From: Chitinophagaceae bacterium
GTDB lineage: Bacteria; Bacteroidota; Bacteroidia; Chitinophagales; Chitinophagaceae
Assembly: GCA_025455665.1 (NCBI GenBank)
Contig: JALOMC010000020.1
Location: 1 to 15,398, forward strand
Direction of reading: 5' to 3'
Length of the DNA stretch: 15,398 bases
Part shown: positions 1 through 8,727 of the stretch, in pieces
Layout of the letters: the number at the start of each line of letters is the position of its first letter
Numbering within the stretch: the stretch's first letter is position 1
Translations under genes and position numbers: made by a program
The notes under the pieces: model-generated
Databases searched by the model: none
Told to the model about the DNA's origin: nothing
What the model saw: the letters and a program-made list of their open reading frames with translations, nothing else

Positions 1-1
1 T

Positions 2-1633
2 ATGCCTTACCTCGATACCGCCACTGCCACCCTTACGGCCGATCAGGCAGCGCACCTGCTGCGCAGGGCTACTGCCGGCCCTACCAAAGCCGAAATAGCC
101 GCCTTTACCGGCCTTACACCCGTGCAGGCATACAATCAGCTGCTGGCCAATGTGAACTACTACCCCGAGCCGGTCATCCACCTCGATAAAAATCACCCCA
201 CTTTTGGCCAGGCACTCAATAGCGCCGCTCCGTTTGATGGCGACTCCAACTTTGGACGCCTACAGTCGGTTCGCTATTGGTGGCTGGGCCTGATGGCCAA
301 CCAAAGCCGGCCACCCAGCCTGCTGGAAAAGCTGGCGCTGTTTTGGCAAAACCATTTTGTGGTGTCATCAGAAGTAGTGACGGAGTACCGCTTTGTGTGG
401 CGCTACCTCAATTTGATCCGCGATAATTCGCTGGGCAATTTTCGCACGTTTGTAAAACAGGTGACGGTAGACCCTGCTATGCTGGAATACCTGAATGGTA
501 CCGAAAACGTAGTAGGCGCCCCCAACGAAAACTATGCCCGTGAACTGCAGGAGCTCTTTACCGTAGGTGAAAAGGATTTTTACGGCAACTACAACTATAC
601 CGAGCAGGACGTGAAAGAAGCGGCCCGGGTACTGACCGGCTGGCGCCACCACAATTATTGGTGGGGTGGTACTACCTCTATCAGCAGTTCGTTTCAGCTG
701 AACAGGCACGATACAGGAAACAAAACCTTTTCTGCCAGGTACAACAGTACGGTCATTACCGGCAACAATACTACCAATGCCGGCAACATAGAAGTAGATG
801 CCCTCATCAACATGCTGCTGGCACATCCGCAAACGGCCCGCTTCATTTGCCGAAAGCTGTACCGCTGGTATGTAAATCCGAATGTGACGGAAGACATTGA
901 AAACAATGTGATTGTTCCGCTGGCCAGTTTTTTCAGCAGCCCGGCCAATAACTGGCAGATAGAACCGGTGATCCGGCGCCTGCTCACCAGCGATATCTTT
1001 TATGACATCAGCAATCGCGGTGCCATTATTAAATCGCCGCTGGAAGTAGTAGTGGGGGCCTACCGATTGTTTAACCTGCCGCCGCCTGCTGCCAGTACCG
1101 AGTGGGCGGGGGCCGAAAAATACCTGGGGGCAGTGTGGTGGCAAATGCTGTCGATGCAAATGTCGATTACTGCACAATCATCTGTGTTTGGCTATGAGCC
1201 TTACTACCTGGCTTCCCGCTCCAAGGGTTGGCTCAGTTCGGCCACGCTGGGCCTGCGGTATCAGTATGCCGATTCGCTTATCTGGCCGTGGCTGCAGGTT
1301 ACGCCCAGCTATCGGCTCGGGCTCGATCTGGTAGCATGGGCCGTATCGCTACAGCCATCATTTAGCAATGTGGGTGCAGCCGCCTCCATCACTACCGAGC
1401 AAGTGCTCGAAAGCTTTTCGCAGCATTTGTTTGTCTTTCCGCTCAGCCAGGCGCAAAAAGATTTTTTGATTGATACCATCATGATGCAGGGCATCCCTCG
1501 CAGCTCCTGGATTTTTGAATGGAACCGATTTCGGCAAAACCCCAACAATACCGATAACTACAACGGAGTACGCTGGCGCCTGAGCCTGCTGATGCGCTAC
1601 ATGCTGCGCATGGCCGAGTTTCAGGTTTTTTAG
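2..1633 (+). CDS. DUF1800 family protein
   Basis: Function is not established for this family; its genes usually sit beside DUF1501 genes, as here. The 543-residue product carries the DUF1800 pattern from end to end: an N-terminal HLLRRATAGPT (about residues 18-28), a central LIRDNSLGNF, then NENYARELQELFTVG and YTEQDVKEAARVLTGW, then RHDTGNKTF, and later ICRKLYRWYVNPNV and IKSPLEVVVGAYRLF. The length is normal for the short Bacteroidota form. No signal peptide or membrane segment is visible. The ATG at base 2 fits the family N-terminus, but only one base of upstream sequence is present, so a longer start or an upstream promoter cannot be judged. The DUF1501 gene starts 60 bases downstream on the same strand with no terminator between, so I infer cotranscription. 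Confidence 0.9.
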   Translation: MPYLDTATATLTADQAAHLLRRATAGPTKAEIAAFTGLTPVQAYNQLLANVNYYPEPVIHLDKNHPTFGQALNSAAPFDGDSNFGRLQSVRYWWLGLMANQSRPPSLLEKLALFWQNHFVVSSEVVTEYRFVWRYLNLIRDNSLGNFRTFVKQVTVDPAMLEYLNGTENVVGAPNENYARELQELFTVGEKDFYGNYNYTEQDVKEAARVLTGWRHHNYWWGGTTSISSSFQLNRHDTGNKTFSARYNSTVITGNNTTNAGNIEVDALINMLLAHPQTARFICRKLYRWYVNPNVTEDIENNVIVPLASFFSSPANNWQIEPVIRRLLTSDIFYDISNRGAIIKSPLEVVVGAYRLFNLPPPAASTEWAGAEKYLGAVWWQMLSMQMSITAQSSVFGYEPYYLASRSKGWLSSATLGLRYQYADSLIWPWLQVTPSYRLGLDLVAWAVSLQPSFSNVGAAASITTEQVLESFSQHLFVFPLSQAQKDFLIDTIMMQGIPRSSWIFEWNRFRQNPNNTDNYNGVRWRLSLLMRYMLRMAEFQVF

Positions 1634-1693
1634 CGCCGCCTGGTTTTCTTTTCAGCCTTTGTTATCTCATCATCCCGTCATTTGCCACGCTAC

Positions 1694-3220
1694 ATGAAAC
1701 GCCGAAAATTCATCACCGCTTCTGCTCTTACCTCGCTGGCGCTGCCGCTGCGCATGAATGGCTTTGGCATGACGGCTCACAACGAGCTGAGCCCGTTGGT
1801 ACAATCGCTGGGCAATACACCAGCTGCTACGGAAGATCATATCCTGGTCATCATCAACCTGGTAGGTGGCAATGATGGATTGAACACGGTGATACCGCTG
1901 TCGCAATATGGCAACTATCAAACGCTGCGCAGCAATATTGCCATTCCTGCCAATCGGGTGCTGCCGCTCACCGGTGTGGATGCTATCGGGCTGCATCCAT
2001 CACTCACCGGCTTTCGCGACCTGTACAATGATGGGCTGATGAGCATCGTGCATGCGGCTGGCTACCCCAATGCCAACCAAAGCCATGCCCGCAGCTCAGA
2101 TATATGGATGACCGGCGTAAGTGCCGACCAATATGCCAGTACAGGCTGGGCGGGCCGCTACCTGCAGCAGCGTTTTGCTGGCTACCCCAATGGCTACCCC
2201 AGTGCTACTATGGAAGATCCGCTGGCATTGCAAATAGGCTATACCGCTACGCCTACCCTGCAGGGCGATGGCCAAAGCACCGGCATCACCATCAACGATG
2301 CGCAGACCTTTTACCAACTGATAGGCGAGAGTACCAACCAGGCAGGGAATGATTTACCCTGCTGCGATGCCGGCGAACTGATTGCATTTGTACGCCGGCA
2401 GCAAGTGCTGGCCGTGGGCTACAGCGCCGAAATAAAAGCCGCTGCTGATACCGGCGCCAACATGGCAACCTACCCCACGCAAAACCGCCTGGCCGATCAG
2501 CTGAAAATAGTAGCCCGCCTGATACATGGTGGGCTGAAGAGCAAAATTTATTTCGTGAGCCAGGATGGCTACGATACCCACTCTACCCAGGTAGAAAGCC
2601 TGGATGTAACCACCGGCGCCCATGCCCGGCTGCTGCAAGAATTAGGCGATGCAGTAAAAGCTTTTTATGCCGACCTGGCCCTTCAAGGCAGCCGCGATCG
2701 GGTAATGAGCATGACCTTTTCAGAGTTTGGGCGGCGGGCCAATTCCAACCTGTCGAGGGGCACCGACCATGGACAGGCGGCACCACTTTTTTTGTTTGGC
2801 ACCGGCTTGCAAAAGCGGCAAATAGGCATGCCGCCCGATTTGGTAGCCGATCTGCTGCCAACCAACCCGCAGCCCTGGGAAACGCAGCGGGAGATTGCTA
2901 TGCAAATTGATTTCAGGCGCATTTACGCCGATGTATTGACCGATTGGTTGGGGGCCGATCAAAGTGTGGCTAATCAGGTGCTGTTTCAGCCATTTGGTAC
3001 TACCTCGGTACTAAAGCCCACTATTGAAACAGCCACTACCGGCAAGTGGACGGACCGCCGCACCTGGAGTGCCGGCCGCATGCCGCTACCTGGCGAAACT
3101 GTAGTGGTAAATGCCGGGCATACGCTGGAGGTAGAAAGCAATGTGAGCGTATTCAAAATGGAAGTAGCGGGCAACGTGCAGCTGAAACCCGGTGTCAATA
3201 TTCAGATTACCGGAAAGTAA
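1694..3220 (+). CDS. DUF1501 family protein with twin-arginine-like signal and C-terminal beta-rich module
   Basis: DUF1501 proteins belong to the alkaline phosphatase/sulfatase-like fold group; no reaction can be assigned. I chose the ATG at 1694 over an in-frame TTG at 1682 because it gives MKRRKFITAS followed by a hydrophobic stretch (ALTSLALPL), a twin-arginine-like export signal. Family motifs in the 508-residue product are NLVGGNDGLNTVIP, HPSLTGF, HARSSDIWMTG, QDGYDTHSTQ, FSEFGRRANSN followed by GTDHGQAAPLFLFG, and DFRRIYADVLTDWLG. DUF1501 proteins normally end soon after that last motif. Here about 62 further residues (447-508) read like the Bacteroidota surface module W-x(n)-TW-S-x-GR-x-P-x-PG-(E/D)-x-V. 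There is no obvious type IX secretion sorting tail after it. The gene ends 7 bases before the convergent manC gene. The family call is firm; the nature of the tail is inferred. Confidence 0.9.
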   Translation: MKRRKFITASALTSLALPLRMNGFGMTAHNELSPLVQSLGNTPAATEDHILVIINLVGGNDGLNTVIPLSQYGNYQTLRSNIAIPANRVLPLTGVDAIGLHPSLTGFRDLYNDGLMSIVHAAGYPNANQSHARSSDIWMTGVSADQYASTGWAGRYLQQRFAGYPNGYPSATMEDPLALQIGYTATPTLQGDGQSTGITINDAQTFYQLIGESTNQAGNDLPCCDAGELIAFVRRQQVLAVGYSAEIKAAADTGANMATYPTQNRLADQLKIVARLIHGGLKSKIYFVSQDGYDTHSTQVESLDVTTGAHARLLQELGDAVKAFYADLALQGSRDRVMSMTFSEFGRRANSNLSRGTDHGQAAPLFLFGTGLQKRQIGMPPDLVADLLPTNPQPWETQREIAMQIDFRRIYADVLTDWLGADQSVANQVLFQPFGTTSVLKPTIETATTGKWTDRRTWSAGRMPLPGETVVVNAGHTLEVESNVSVFKMEVAGNVQLKPGVNIQITGK

Positions 3221-3227
3221 CCGGCGC

Positions 3228-4310
3228 TTACAAAAACTTGTCGCCCTTGTTGCGCTTCACTTCGGCCATGTAGTCTTTTATTTCCTGCTCTTTGTCTTTT
3301 TTGCAAATGAGCAGCACATCGTTGGTATCCACCACCACACAATCATCGAGGCCTTGCAGCACTACCAGTTTATTGTGCGGTACGTGCACCATGTTGCGGG
3401 TGGCGTCTATCACCATTACATTTTTGCCGCTCACTGCGTTTCCCAAATAGTCTTTATCCATGTTTTCGTAGGCACTGTTCCAGGTGCCCAGGTCGCTCCA
3501 GCCTATGCTGGCAGGAATAATGTGCACATTACGGGCCTTTTCCATAATGCCGTAATCGATGGATATATTGGTGCACTGCGGATAAATGGTTTCAAGCGCT
3601 GCGTATTCTTCGGGGGTATCAAAACGATCTTTTTCAGCAGCAAACACTTCATACATCTCGCCCATGTGCTCTTCAAAAGCCTTGAGCACCGTGCCGGCCT
3701 GCCACACAAAAATGCCTGCATTCCACAAAAACTCACCGCTGGCTAAAAAGGCTTTGGCCAGTTCGAGGTTCGGTTTTTCGGTAAATGTTTTTACCCGGTA
3801 CACGTGCTCTTCCACGGCTTCGGGCTCGTACTGTATATAGCCGTAGCCGGTATTGGGGTAGGTGGGTGTAATACCCAGGGTTACCATGGCCTGGTGCCGT
3901 TCGGCAAACTGCATAGCCTGCTGGCAAATGCCGGCAAAACCTGCCTGATCCAGTACCAGATGATCGCTGGGCGATACAATGAAACTGGCGCCCGGGTCAC
4001 GCTTCAGCAGCTTGAACGCCATGTAGGCTACACAGGGGGCGGTGCTCTTGCGGCTGGGTTCTTTCAATATGTTTTCTTCGGGCAGGTCGGGTAGCTGCTG
4101 CCGTACCAGCGGGGCATATTCTTCAAAGGTGATAATGAAGATGTTGTTGACCGGTATGAAGGAAGCGTAGCGCTGAAAAGTAGACTGCAGCAGGGTTTGG
4201 CCGGTATTCAGCACATCCAGGAACTGCTTGGGCAATCGGTTGCGGCTCATGGGCCAAAAGCGGCTGCCAATGCCGCCAGCCATGATGGCCACATATTGAT
4301 GGTTATTCAT
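3228..4310 (-). CDS. manC: Mannose-1-phosphate guanylyltransferase, short monofunctional form
   Basis: The enzyme makes GDP-mannose from mannose-1-phosphate and GTP in the cytoplasm, the activated sugar for mannose- and fucose-containing surface glycans. The 360-residue product has the nucleotidyltransferase signature AGGIGSRFWPMSR (residues 11-23) followed by LPKQF (26-30). It also has SPSDH (113-117), FTEKP (176-180), FLWNAGIF (from 194) and IGWSDLGTW near residue 270. Its length covers the nucleotidyltransferase domain plus a short left-handed beta-helix-like tail. It lacks the phosphomannose isomerase cupin domain that makes bifunctional versions about 470-480 residues long. It lies 33 bases downstream of the KpsF/KdsD gene on the same strand. 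No -7 element is seen in that gap, so I infer a shared transcript. Mannose is the likely substrate from family similarity. Confidence 0.93.
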   Translation of the reverse strand: MNNHQYVAIMAGGIGSRFWPMSRNRLPKQFLDVLNTGQTLLQSTFQRYASFIPVNNIFIITFEEYAPLVRQQLPDLPEENILKEPSRKSTAPCVAYMAFKLLKRDPGASFIVSPSDHLVLDQAGFAGICQQAMQFAERHQAMVTLGITPTYPNTGYGYIQYEPEAVEEHVYRVKTFTEKPNLELAKAFLASGEFLWNAGIFVWQAGTVLKAFEEHMGEMYEVFAAEKDRFDTPEEYAALETIYPQCTNISIDYGIMEKARNVHIIPASIGWSDLGTWNSAYENMDKDYLGNAVSGKNVMVIDATRNMVHVPHNKLVVLQGLDDCVVVDTNDVLLICKKDKEQEIKDYMAEVKRNKGDKFL

Positions 4311-4343
4311 GTAGTGAGTGGTTTGTGTACCTCGTTGGGCCCG

Positions 4344-5309
4344 TCAGATCAGTCCTTCTTTTACCAGGTCGTGCAAATGTAGGATTCCCACATATTGGTT
4401 GTGGTGGGCTACCAGCAGGTGGGTAATGTTGTGTTGGCGCAGCAAATCGAGGGCATGTACTGCCAGCGCATCGGGGGCAATGGTTTTAGGTTGGGTACTG
4501 GCCAGGTCGGCGGCTTTTACACCTGCTATGGGTTGGCGCCGCTCCAGCATACGGCGCAGGTCGCCGTCGGTAATGATGCCGTATACTGTGCCGTCGGCAT
4601 TCACCACGGCTGTGGCACCCAGCCGCTTCTGGGTCATTTCTATCACGGTTTCGGGCAGCGGCGTTTCCGGGCTCACCGTTGGCACCGGGTTGTCGGCTAT
4701 CAGGTCGGCCACCCGCAGGTACAGCTTTTTGCCCAGGGTGCCGCCCGGGTGAAAGCGGGCAAAATCATCGCCGGTAAAGCCATTCATTTCCATGAGGCAC
4801 ACGGCCAGGGCATCGCCCATTACCATTTGGGCCGTGGTGCTGCTGGTGGGCGCCAGGTTATTGGGGCAGGCTTCGGCCGTCACGGTGGTATTCAGTACAT
4901 GGTCGGCGTGCCGGGCCAGGTAGCTGTCGGTATTGCCTACCATGCCTATCAGCGGGTTGCCAAAGTTTTTGATGAGGGGTACCAGCACCTTTATTTCGGG
5001 GCTGTTGCCGCTTTTGCTGATCACCATTACCACATCCTGCTCGGTTATCATGCCCAAATCGCCATGGATGGCATCGGCCGCATGCATGTACAGGCTGGGT
5101 GTGCCGGTGCTGTTGAGCGTCGCTACTATTTTCTGGGCAATGATGGCGCTTTTGCCAATGCCGCTTACCACCAGGCGGCCCTTGCTTTGGTGTACCAGTT
5201 GCGCCACCTGTACAAAAGCGTCATTTACAAATGGGGCCAGCCCCTCTATACTGCGGGCCTCCAGCTCTATGGTGCGCAAGGCAATCGCCTTCAAATCTTG
5301 CTGTTGCAT
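4344..5309 (-). CDS. kdsD: KpsF/GutQ family arabinose-5-phosphate isomerase
   Basis: This family interconverts ribulose-5-phosphate and arabinose-5-phosphate, the first step toward Kdo of the lipopolysaccharide inner core. The 321-residue product has an N-terminal SIS sugar isomerase domain: GIGKSA at 50-55, STGTPS at 67-72, HGDLGM at 82-87, SKSGNSPEI at 98-106, APTSSTT at 153-159 and FHPGGTLGK at 186-194. Two CBS domains follow from about residue 199 to the end, the usual KdsD layout (E. coli about 328). The reading frame stays open upstream to 5408. I chose the ATG at 5309 because the extra 33 residues are Arg/Ala/Pro-rich and unlike the family, and because a -7 promoter element sits six bases before this ATG. 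It is the first gene of a unit with manC. KpsF, GutQ and KdsD are hard to separate by sequence; Kdo synthesis is the inferred role. Confidence 0.92.
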   Translation of the reverse strand: MQQQDLKAIALRTIELEARSIEGLAPFVNDAFVQVAQLVHQSKGRLVVSGIGKSAIIAQKIVATLNSTGTPSLYMHAADAIHGDLGMITEQDVVMVISKSGNSPEIKVLVPLIKNFGNPLIGMVGNTDSYLARHADHVLNTTVTAEACPNNLAPTSSTTAQMVMGDALAVCLMEMNGFTGDDFARFHPGGTLGKKLYLRVADLIADNPVPTVSPETPLPETVIEMTQKRLGATAVVNADGTVYGIITDGDLRRMLERRQPIAGVKAADLASTQPKTIAPDALAVHALDLLRQHNITHLLVAHHNQYVGILHLHDLVKEGLI

Positions 5310-5315
5310 GCGGCG

Positions 5316-5323
5316 CAAAGGTA
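5316..5323 (-). promoter_or_regulatory. -7 promoter element for kdsD-manC
   Basis: On the minus strand the element reads TACCTTTG, a full match to the Bacteroidota consensus TAnnTTTG. Only six bases (CGCCGC) separate it from the kdsD ATG, so the transcript would start at or within a few bases of the start codon. No TTTG -33 element is visible at the usual spacing of about 20 bases. Confidence 0.6.
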
Positions 5324-5570
5324 GCCGAAACCGCGGGCATGCGCAGCGGGCCGCCGCCGCAGGTGACAGCGGTGTGTTGGCCAGCCGGCCCTGCCTATCC
5401 TTTAACAATACCTAAGCGAAAGGCCCGAAAAGGGCAGGGCATAAAAAATTAACTTCGCCGTCCTTTCTACCAAAGGCACCCATTCGGCGCCATTTACATG
5501 GCAGCGAACCTTGTGCACACACTTTCTGTACTCTTTTGCTGATTGGCTGGTGCAGCTGGCAAAAAAGAAG

Positions 5571-5578
5571 TACCTTTT
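5571..5578 (+). promoter_or_regulatory. Possible -7 promoter element for recQ
   Basis: TACCTTTT matches TAnnTTTG at seven of eight positions and lies 20 bases before the ATG at 5598 and 44 before the ATG at 5622. A second near match, TAACTTCG, lies at 5450-5457. Neither has a clear -33 partner. The rest of the 288-base gap between kdsD and recQ (5310-5597) is GC-rich and contains no convincing gene. Confidence 0.3.
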
Positions 5579-5621
5579 AAGACCCTATCTGGCAATCATG
5601 CCCGATAGCAAATGGCAAACA

Positions 5622-7967
5622 ATGGCAAAAACAGTGGCAAAAAAGGCGGCACCGACCGCCAAGGCAAGTGGTACCAAAAAGACTGCTGCACCCGCAGCCG
5701 GTAAAAATACCTCCCGCAAAAGCAATACCCCCCGGGCAGCATCCCGCCTGAACGGCATTCCCTCCGAAAAGGAGCTGGCTGCCCGCCTGCATGAGCATTT
5801 TGGGTTTGATGGCTTTAAGGGCAAGCAACTGGAAGCCATTCAAAGCCTGATGAGCGGCCGCGATACTTTTATCATTATGCCTACGGGCGGTGGCAAAAGC
5901 CTGTGCTACCAACTGCCCGCCCTGATGAGCGAAGGCGTTGCCATCATTGTAAGCCCGCTGATAGCGCTGATGAAAAACCAGGTAGACCTGGTGCGGGGCT
6001 ATAGCAGCAACGATAATATTGCCCACTTTTTGAACAGCACGCTGAACAAAACCCAGCAGCGGGAGGTGAAGGACGACCTGACCGAGGGCCGCACCAAAAT
6101 GCTGTATGTAGCCCCCGAAACGCTGACCAAACAAGACAATCTCGATTTCTTCCGCGACCTGCCGATTTCTTTTTTCGCAGTAGATGAGGCCCACTGTATT
6201 TCGGAATGGGGCCACGACTTCAGGCCCGAATACCGCCGCCTGCGGGATATGATGGACCAGATAAATGAAGCAGTACCTGTAATAGCGCTGACGGCTACCG
6301 CTACGCCCAAAGTGCAAAGCGACATTGTAAAAAACCTGGGCCTGCGAGAGCCCAATATTTTCATCAGCAGCTTCAACCGGCAAAACCTGTACTACGAAGT
6401 GGTGCCCAAAGTGAAGAAGGAGCAAACCATTCGCAACATCGTCAAGTTCATTTCGCAAAACCGGGGTAAGAGCGGCATCATTTACACCCTCAACCGCAAA
6501 ACCACCGAGGAGCTGGCCGAAATATTGGCAGCCAACAACATCAAAGCCGTGGCCTACCATGCCGGGCTTGATGCCAAAATACGGGCGGAGCGGCAAGACA
6601 AATTTTTGAACGAAGATGTGCAGGTGATTGTAGCCACCATCGCCTTCGGCATGGGCATCGATAAGCCAGATATCAGGTTTGTCATCCATTTCAACATTCC
6701 TAAGAGCATTGAAAACTACTACCAGGAAACGGGCCGTGCCGGCCGCGATGGGTTGGAAGGCAAGTGCCTGCTGTATTACTCGCACAGCGATGTGGCCAAG
6801 CTGGAACACCTGATGCGGGATAAGCCACTGAGCGAACGCGAAGTGGGTGCACAGCTGATTAATGAAACAGTGGCGTTTGCTGAAAGCAATGTATGCCGCC
6901 GCAAAATACTGCTGCACTACTTTGGCGAAGAGTGGGATACAAAAGGATGCGCCGGCACTGGCGGTTGCGATAACTGCAAACCCAAAGACACCATTGAAGC
7001 AAAAGACAATGCGGTAAAAGTGCTACAGGTAGTGGCTGCCCTCGACGAGCACTTCAATATCGACTATGTCATCAATGTTTTGATGGGCAACCCCATACCA
7101 CAGGTAAAAATGTTCAGGCACGACGTGCTGAAAGTGTTTGGCATCGGCAAAGACCAGCAAGCCTATTACTGGAACAGTTTGATTCGGCAGTTGCTGCTAG
7201 ATGGCATCATCCGAAAAGACATTGAAGAGTATGGCCTGCTGAAATTTACCGACAAGGGTCGTGCTTTCCTCAAAAAGCCAACCTCGTTCAAGATTGTACT
7301 GAATAATTTGTTTGAGGATGCCAACGAAGATGATGGCGACTATGACACCGACGGCGCTGGTGGCAATGCAGCAGCTGATGAGAAGCTGTTTGAAATGCTG
7401 AAAGAGCTGCGCCAACGCGAAGCCAAAAAGCGTAGCCTGCCGCCATTTGTTATCTTTTTAGAAAATAGCCTGCAGGACATGGCCACCATGTACCCCACCA
7501 GCATGGAAGAACTGGAGAAGATACAAGGTGTAAGCAAGGGAAAGGCTATTAAGTTTGGTAAACCTTTTGTAGAACTCATCAGTCAGTACGTGGCCGATAA
7601 CGACATCACCAAGCCTGAAGACTTTGTGATGAAGAGCGTGGTAAACAAGAGTAGCAACAAAGTGTACATTATCCAGAACATCGATAAGAAGATTCCGCTG
7701 GAAACCATTGCCAAAAACAAAGGCCTGCGGCTGGACGAATTGCTGGAAGAAATGGAAACGATTGCTGCCAGCGGCACACGCCTCAATCTGGACTACGCCA
7801 TTCAGGAAATGCTGGATGAGGGCGATCAGGAAGAAATCATCGAATACTTTAAAGGTTGCGAAACATCGAGCCTGGAAGTAGCCCAAAAAGAACTGGCCGA
7901 TCTCAGCCTCGATTGGGAGCAATTGAAAATAATGCGCATCAAGTTTTTGAGTGTGTACGGCAACTAG
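5622..7967 (+). CDS. recQ: ATP-dependent DNA helicase RecQ
   Basis: RecQ is a 3'-5' helicase acting in recombinational repair and at stalled forks. From the ATG at 5622 the product has 781 residues. A Lys/Ala/Thr-rich, probably disordered tail (1-45) comes first. The helicase core follows: MPTGGGKSLCYQLPA (86-100, Walker A), DEAHCISEWGHDFRPEY (188-204), TATATP (224-229) and QETGRAGRDG (368-377). Next come a zinc-binding region with Cys425, Cys443, Cys449 and Cys452, a winged-helix RQC region (about 460-560) and an HRDC domain (about 595-660). The last 120 residues are helical and acidic and resemble the extra C-terminal helix-turn-helix region of Bacteroidota RecQs. E. coli RecQ is about 610 residues. 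An in-frame ATG at 5598 (eight more residues) is equally possible; a TTG at 5511 is unlikely. The gene is divergent from kdsD and ends at a strong terminator. Confidence 0.95.
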   Translation: MAKTVAKKAAPTAKASGTKKTAAPAAGKNTSRKSNTPRAASRLNGIPSEKELAARLHEHFGFDGFKGKQLEAIQSLMSGRDTFIIMPTGGGKSLCYQLPALMSEGVAIIVSPLIALMKNQVDLVRGYSSNDNIAHFLNSTLNKTQQREVKDDLTEGRTKMLYVAPETLTKQDNLDFFRDLPISFFAVDEAHCISEWGHDFRPEYRRLRDMMDQINEAVPVIALTATATPKVQSDIVKNLGLREPNIFISSFNRQNLYYEVVPKVKKEQTIRNIVKFISQNRGKSGIIYTLNRKTTEELAEILAANNIKAVAYHAGLDAKIRAERQDKFLNEDVQVIVATIAFGMGIDKPDIRFVIHFNIPKSIENYYQETGRAGRDGLEGKCLLYYSHSDVAKLEHLMRDKPLSEREVGAQLINETVAFAESNVCRRKILLHYFGEEWDTKGCAGTGGCDNCKPKDTIEAKDNAVKVLQVVAALDEHFNIDYVINVLMGNPIPQVKMFRHDVLKVFGIGKDQQAYYWNSLIRQLLLDGIIRKDIEEYGLLKFTDKGRAFLKKPTSFKIVLNNLFEDANEDDGDYDTDGAGGNAAADEKLFEMLKELRQREAKKRSLPPFVIFLENSLQDMATMYPTSMEELEKIQGVSKGKAIKFGKPFVELISQYVADNDITKPEDFVMKSVVNKSSNKVYIIQNIDKKIPLETIAKNKGLRLDELLEEMETIAASGTRLNLDYAIQEMLDEGDQEEIIEYFKGCETSSLEVAQKELADLSLDWEQLKIMRIKFLSVYGN

Positions 7968-7988
7968 GTGACCAGTACTGGTTGCATT

Positions 7989-8029
7989 AAAAAAGGAAAC
8001 CAAGCTGTATAGCAGTGGTTTCCTTTTTT
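7989..8029. terminator. Bidirectional rho-independent terminator between recQ and the response regulator gene
   Basis: A perfect 14-base inverted repeat (7989-8002 and 8016-8029) encloses a 13-base loop. One arm starts with a run of A and the other ends with a run of T, so the hairpin ends in a T tract on either strand. It lies 21 bases after the recQ stop and about 70 bases beyond the stop of the convergent response regulator gene, so it can serve both. The remaining bases up to 8101 hold nothing I recognise. Confidence 0.9.
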
Positions 8030-8101
8030 TGATTCGTCGCTCAAGCCATTAGGCTCAATCATGTTATTGTTTTTGCAACCGTACGGCAGCAGGCATCTTC
8101 C

Positions 8102-8722
8102 TCAGGTGTGCAGATTTTTATAGTAGTACGCAATGGCTTCGCCAAGGCTGGAAACATGCAGCTTTTCGTATATCCGTTTGCAATGCGCATTTACGGTATG
8201 AAAGCTGAGAAACAGTTTATCGGCAACCATTTTATAGCTGTGTCCTTCGGCCAGTAGTTGCAACACTTGTGTTTCTCGTTCGCTCAGCGGATTGTTGCGG
8301 CTGGGCCTGAAGTGCTCCAGCACTTTTAGGGCAATGCCAGGATTCATGACGGCTCCGCCTTCGTGCACCTCTTGTATCGATTGCAGAATGCGCAAGGGGG
8401 GATCCTTTTTCAGGATATAGCCGCTGGCGCCGTTCTTGATGCATTCAAAAACTTTCTCGTTGTCGTCGAACACGGTTTGCATCAGCACCTTGATAGCCGG
8501 GTGCGATTTGCGAATACGCTTCAACCCTTCAATGCCATCGGCTTCGGGCATATTAATGTCCATCAGCACCACATCGGGGTGGGTGCCCAGCATATCGCTT
8601 TCCGCCGTCAGGCAGTTGCTGGCTTCACCGGCGTACTCCATTTCGGGGCTCATTTCCAGCAGTGCCTTCAGGCTGTCGCGGCGGGCAGCATTGTCGTCAT
8701 ACACAAATACACGAATTCCCAT
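8102..8722 (-). CDS. NarL/LuxR-type two-component response regulator
   Basis: This is a cytoplasmic transcription factor of 206 residues. The receiver domain (1-120) has every expected residue: acidic pair Asp9 and Asp10, phosphoacceptor Asp55 in VVLMDINMP, switch Thr83 and Lys105. The DNA-binding domain (146-200) opens with LSERETQVLQLLAEGHSYKM and contains LSFHTVNAHCKRIYEKLHV, a standard LuxR helix-turn-helix. The length is normal for the family. The gene is divergent from the TPR histidine kinase, with 103 bases between the two starts; I infer that the kinase is its partner. The target genes are unknown, although the shared intergenic region is a natural candidate for autoregulation. A -7-like element abuts the start codon. 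Confidence 0.93.
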   Translation of the reverse strand: MGIRVFVYDDNAARRDSLKALLEMSPEMEYAGEASNCLTAESDMLGTHPDVVLMDINMPEADGIEGLKRIRKSHPAIKVLMQTVFDDNEKVFECIKNGASGYILKKDPPLRILQSIQEVHEGGAVMNPGIALKVLEHFRPSRNNPLSERETQVLQLLAEGHSYKMVADKLFLSFHTVNAHCKRIYEKLHVSSLGEAIAYYYKNLHT

Positions 8723-8727
8723 TGATA

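Noticed and set aside
368..1177. 269-codon minus-strand open frame opposite the DUF1800 gene
   Set aside because: It is antisense to a well-supported coding region and its translation has no recognisable motif or domain pattern.
2056..2200. Short repeat of GGCTACCCCA in the DUF1501 gene
   Set aside because: Three short in-frame copies encoding GYP within a conserved protein are codon-level coincidence, not a repeat element.
4395..5324. 309-codon plus-strand open frame opposite kdsD
   Set aside because: It is antisense to the isomerase, and the Gly/His/Tyr-rich translation shows no family motif.
5577..6917. 446-codon minus-strand open frame opposite recQ
   Set aside because: It mirrors the helicase core on the opposite strand; the His/Gln/Phe/Val-rich translation is typical of a shadow frame.
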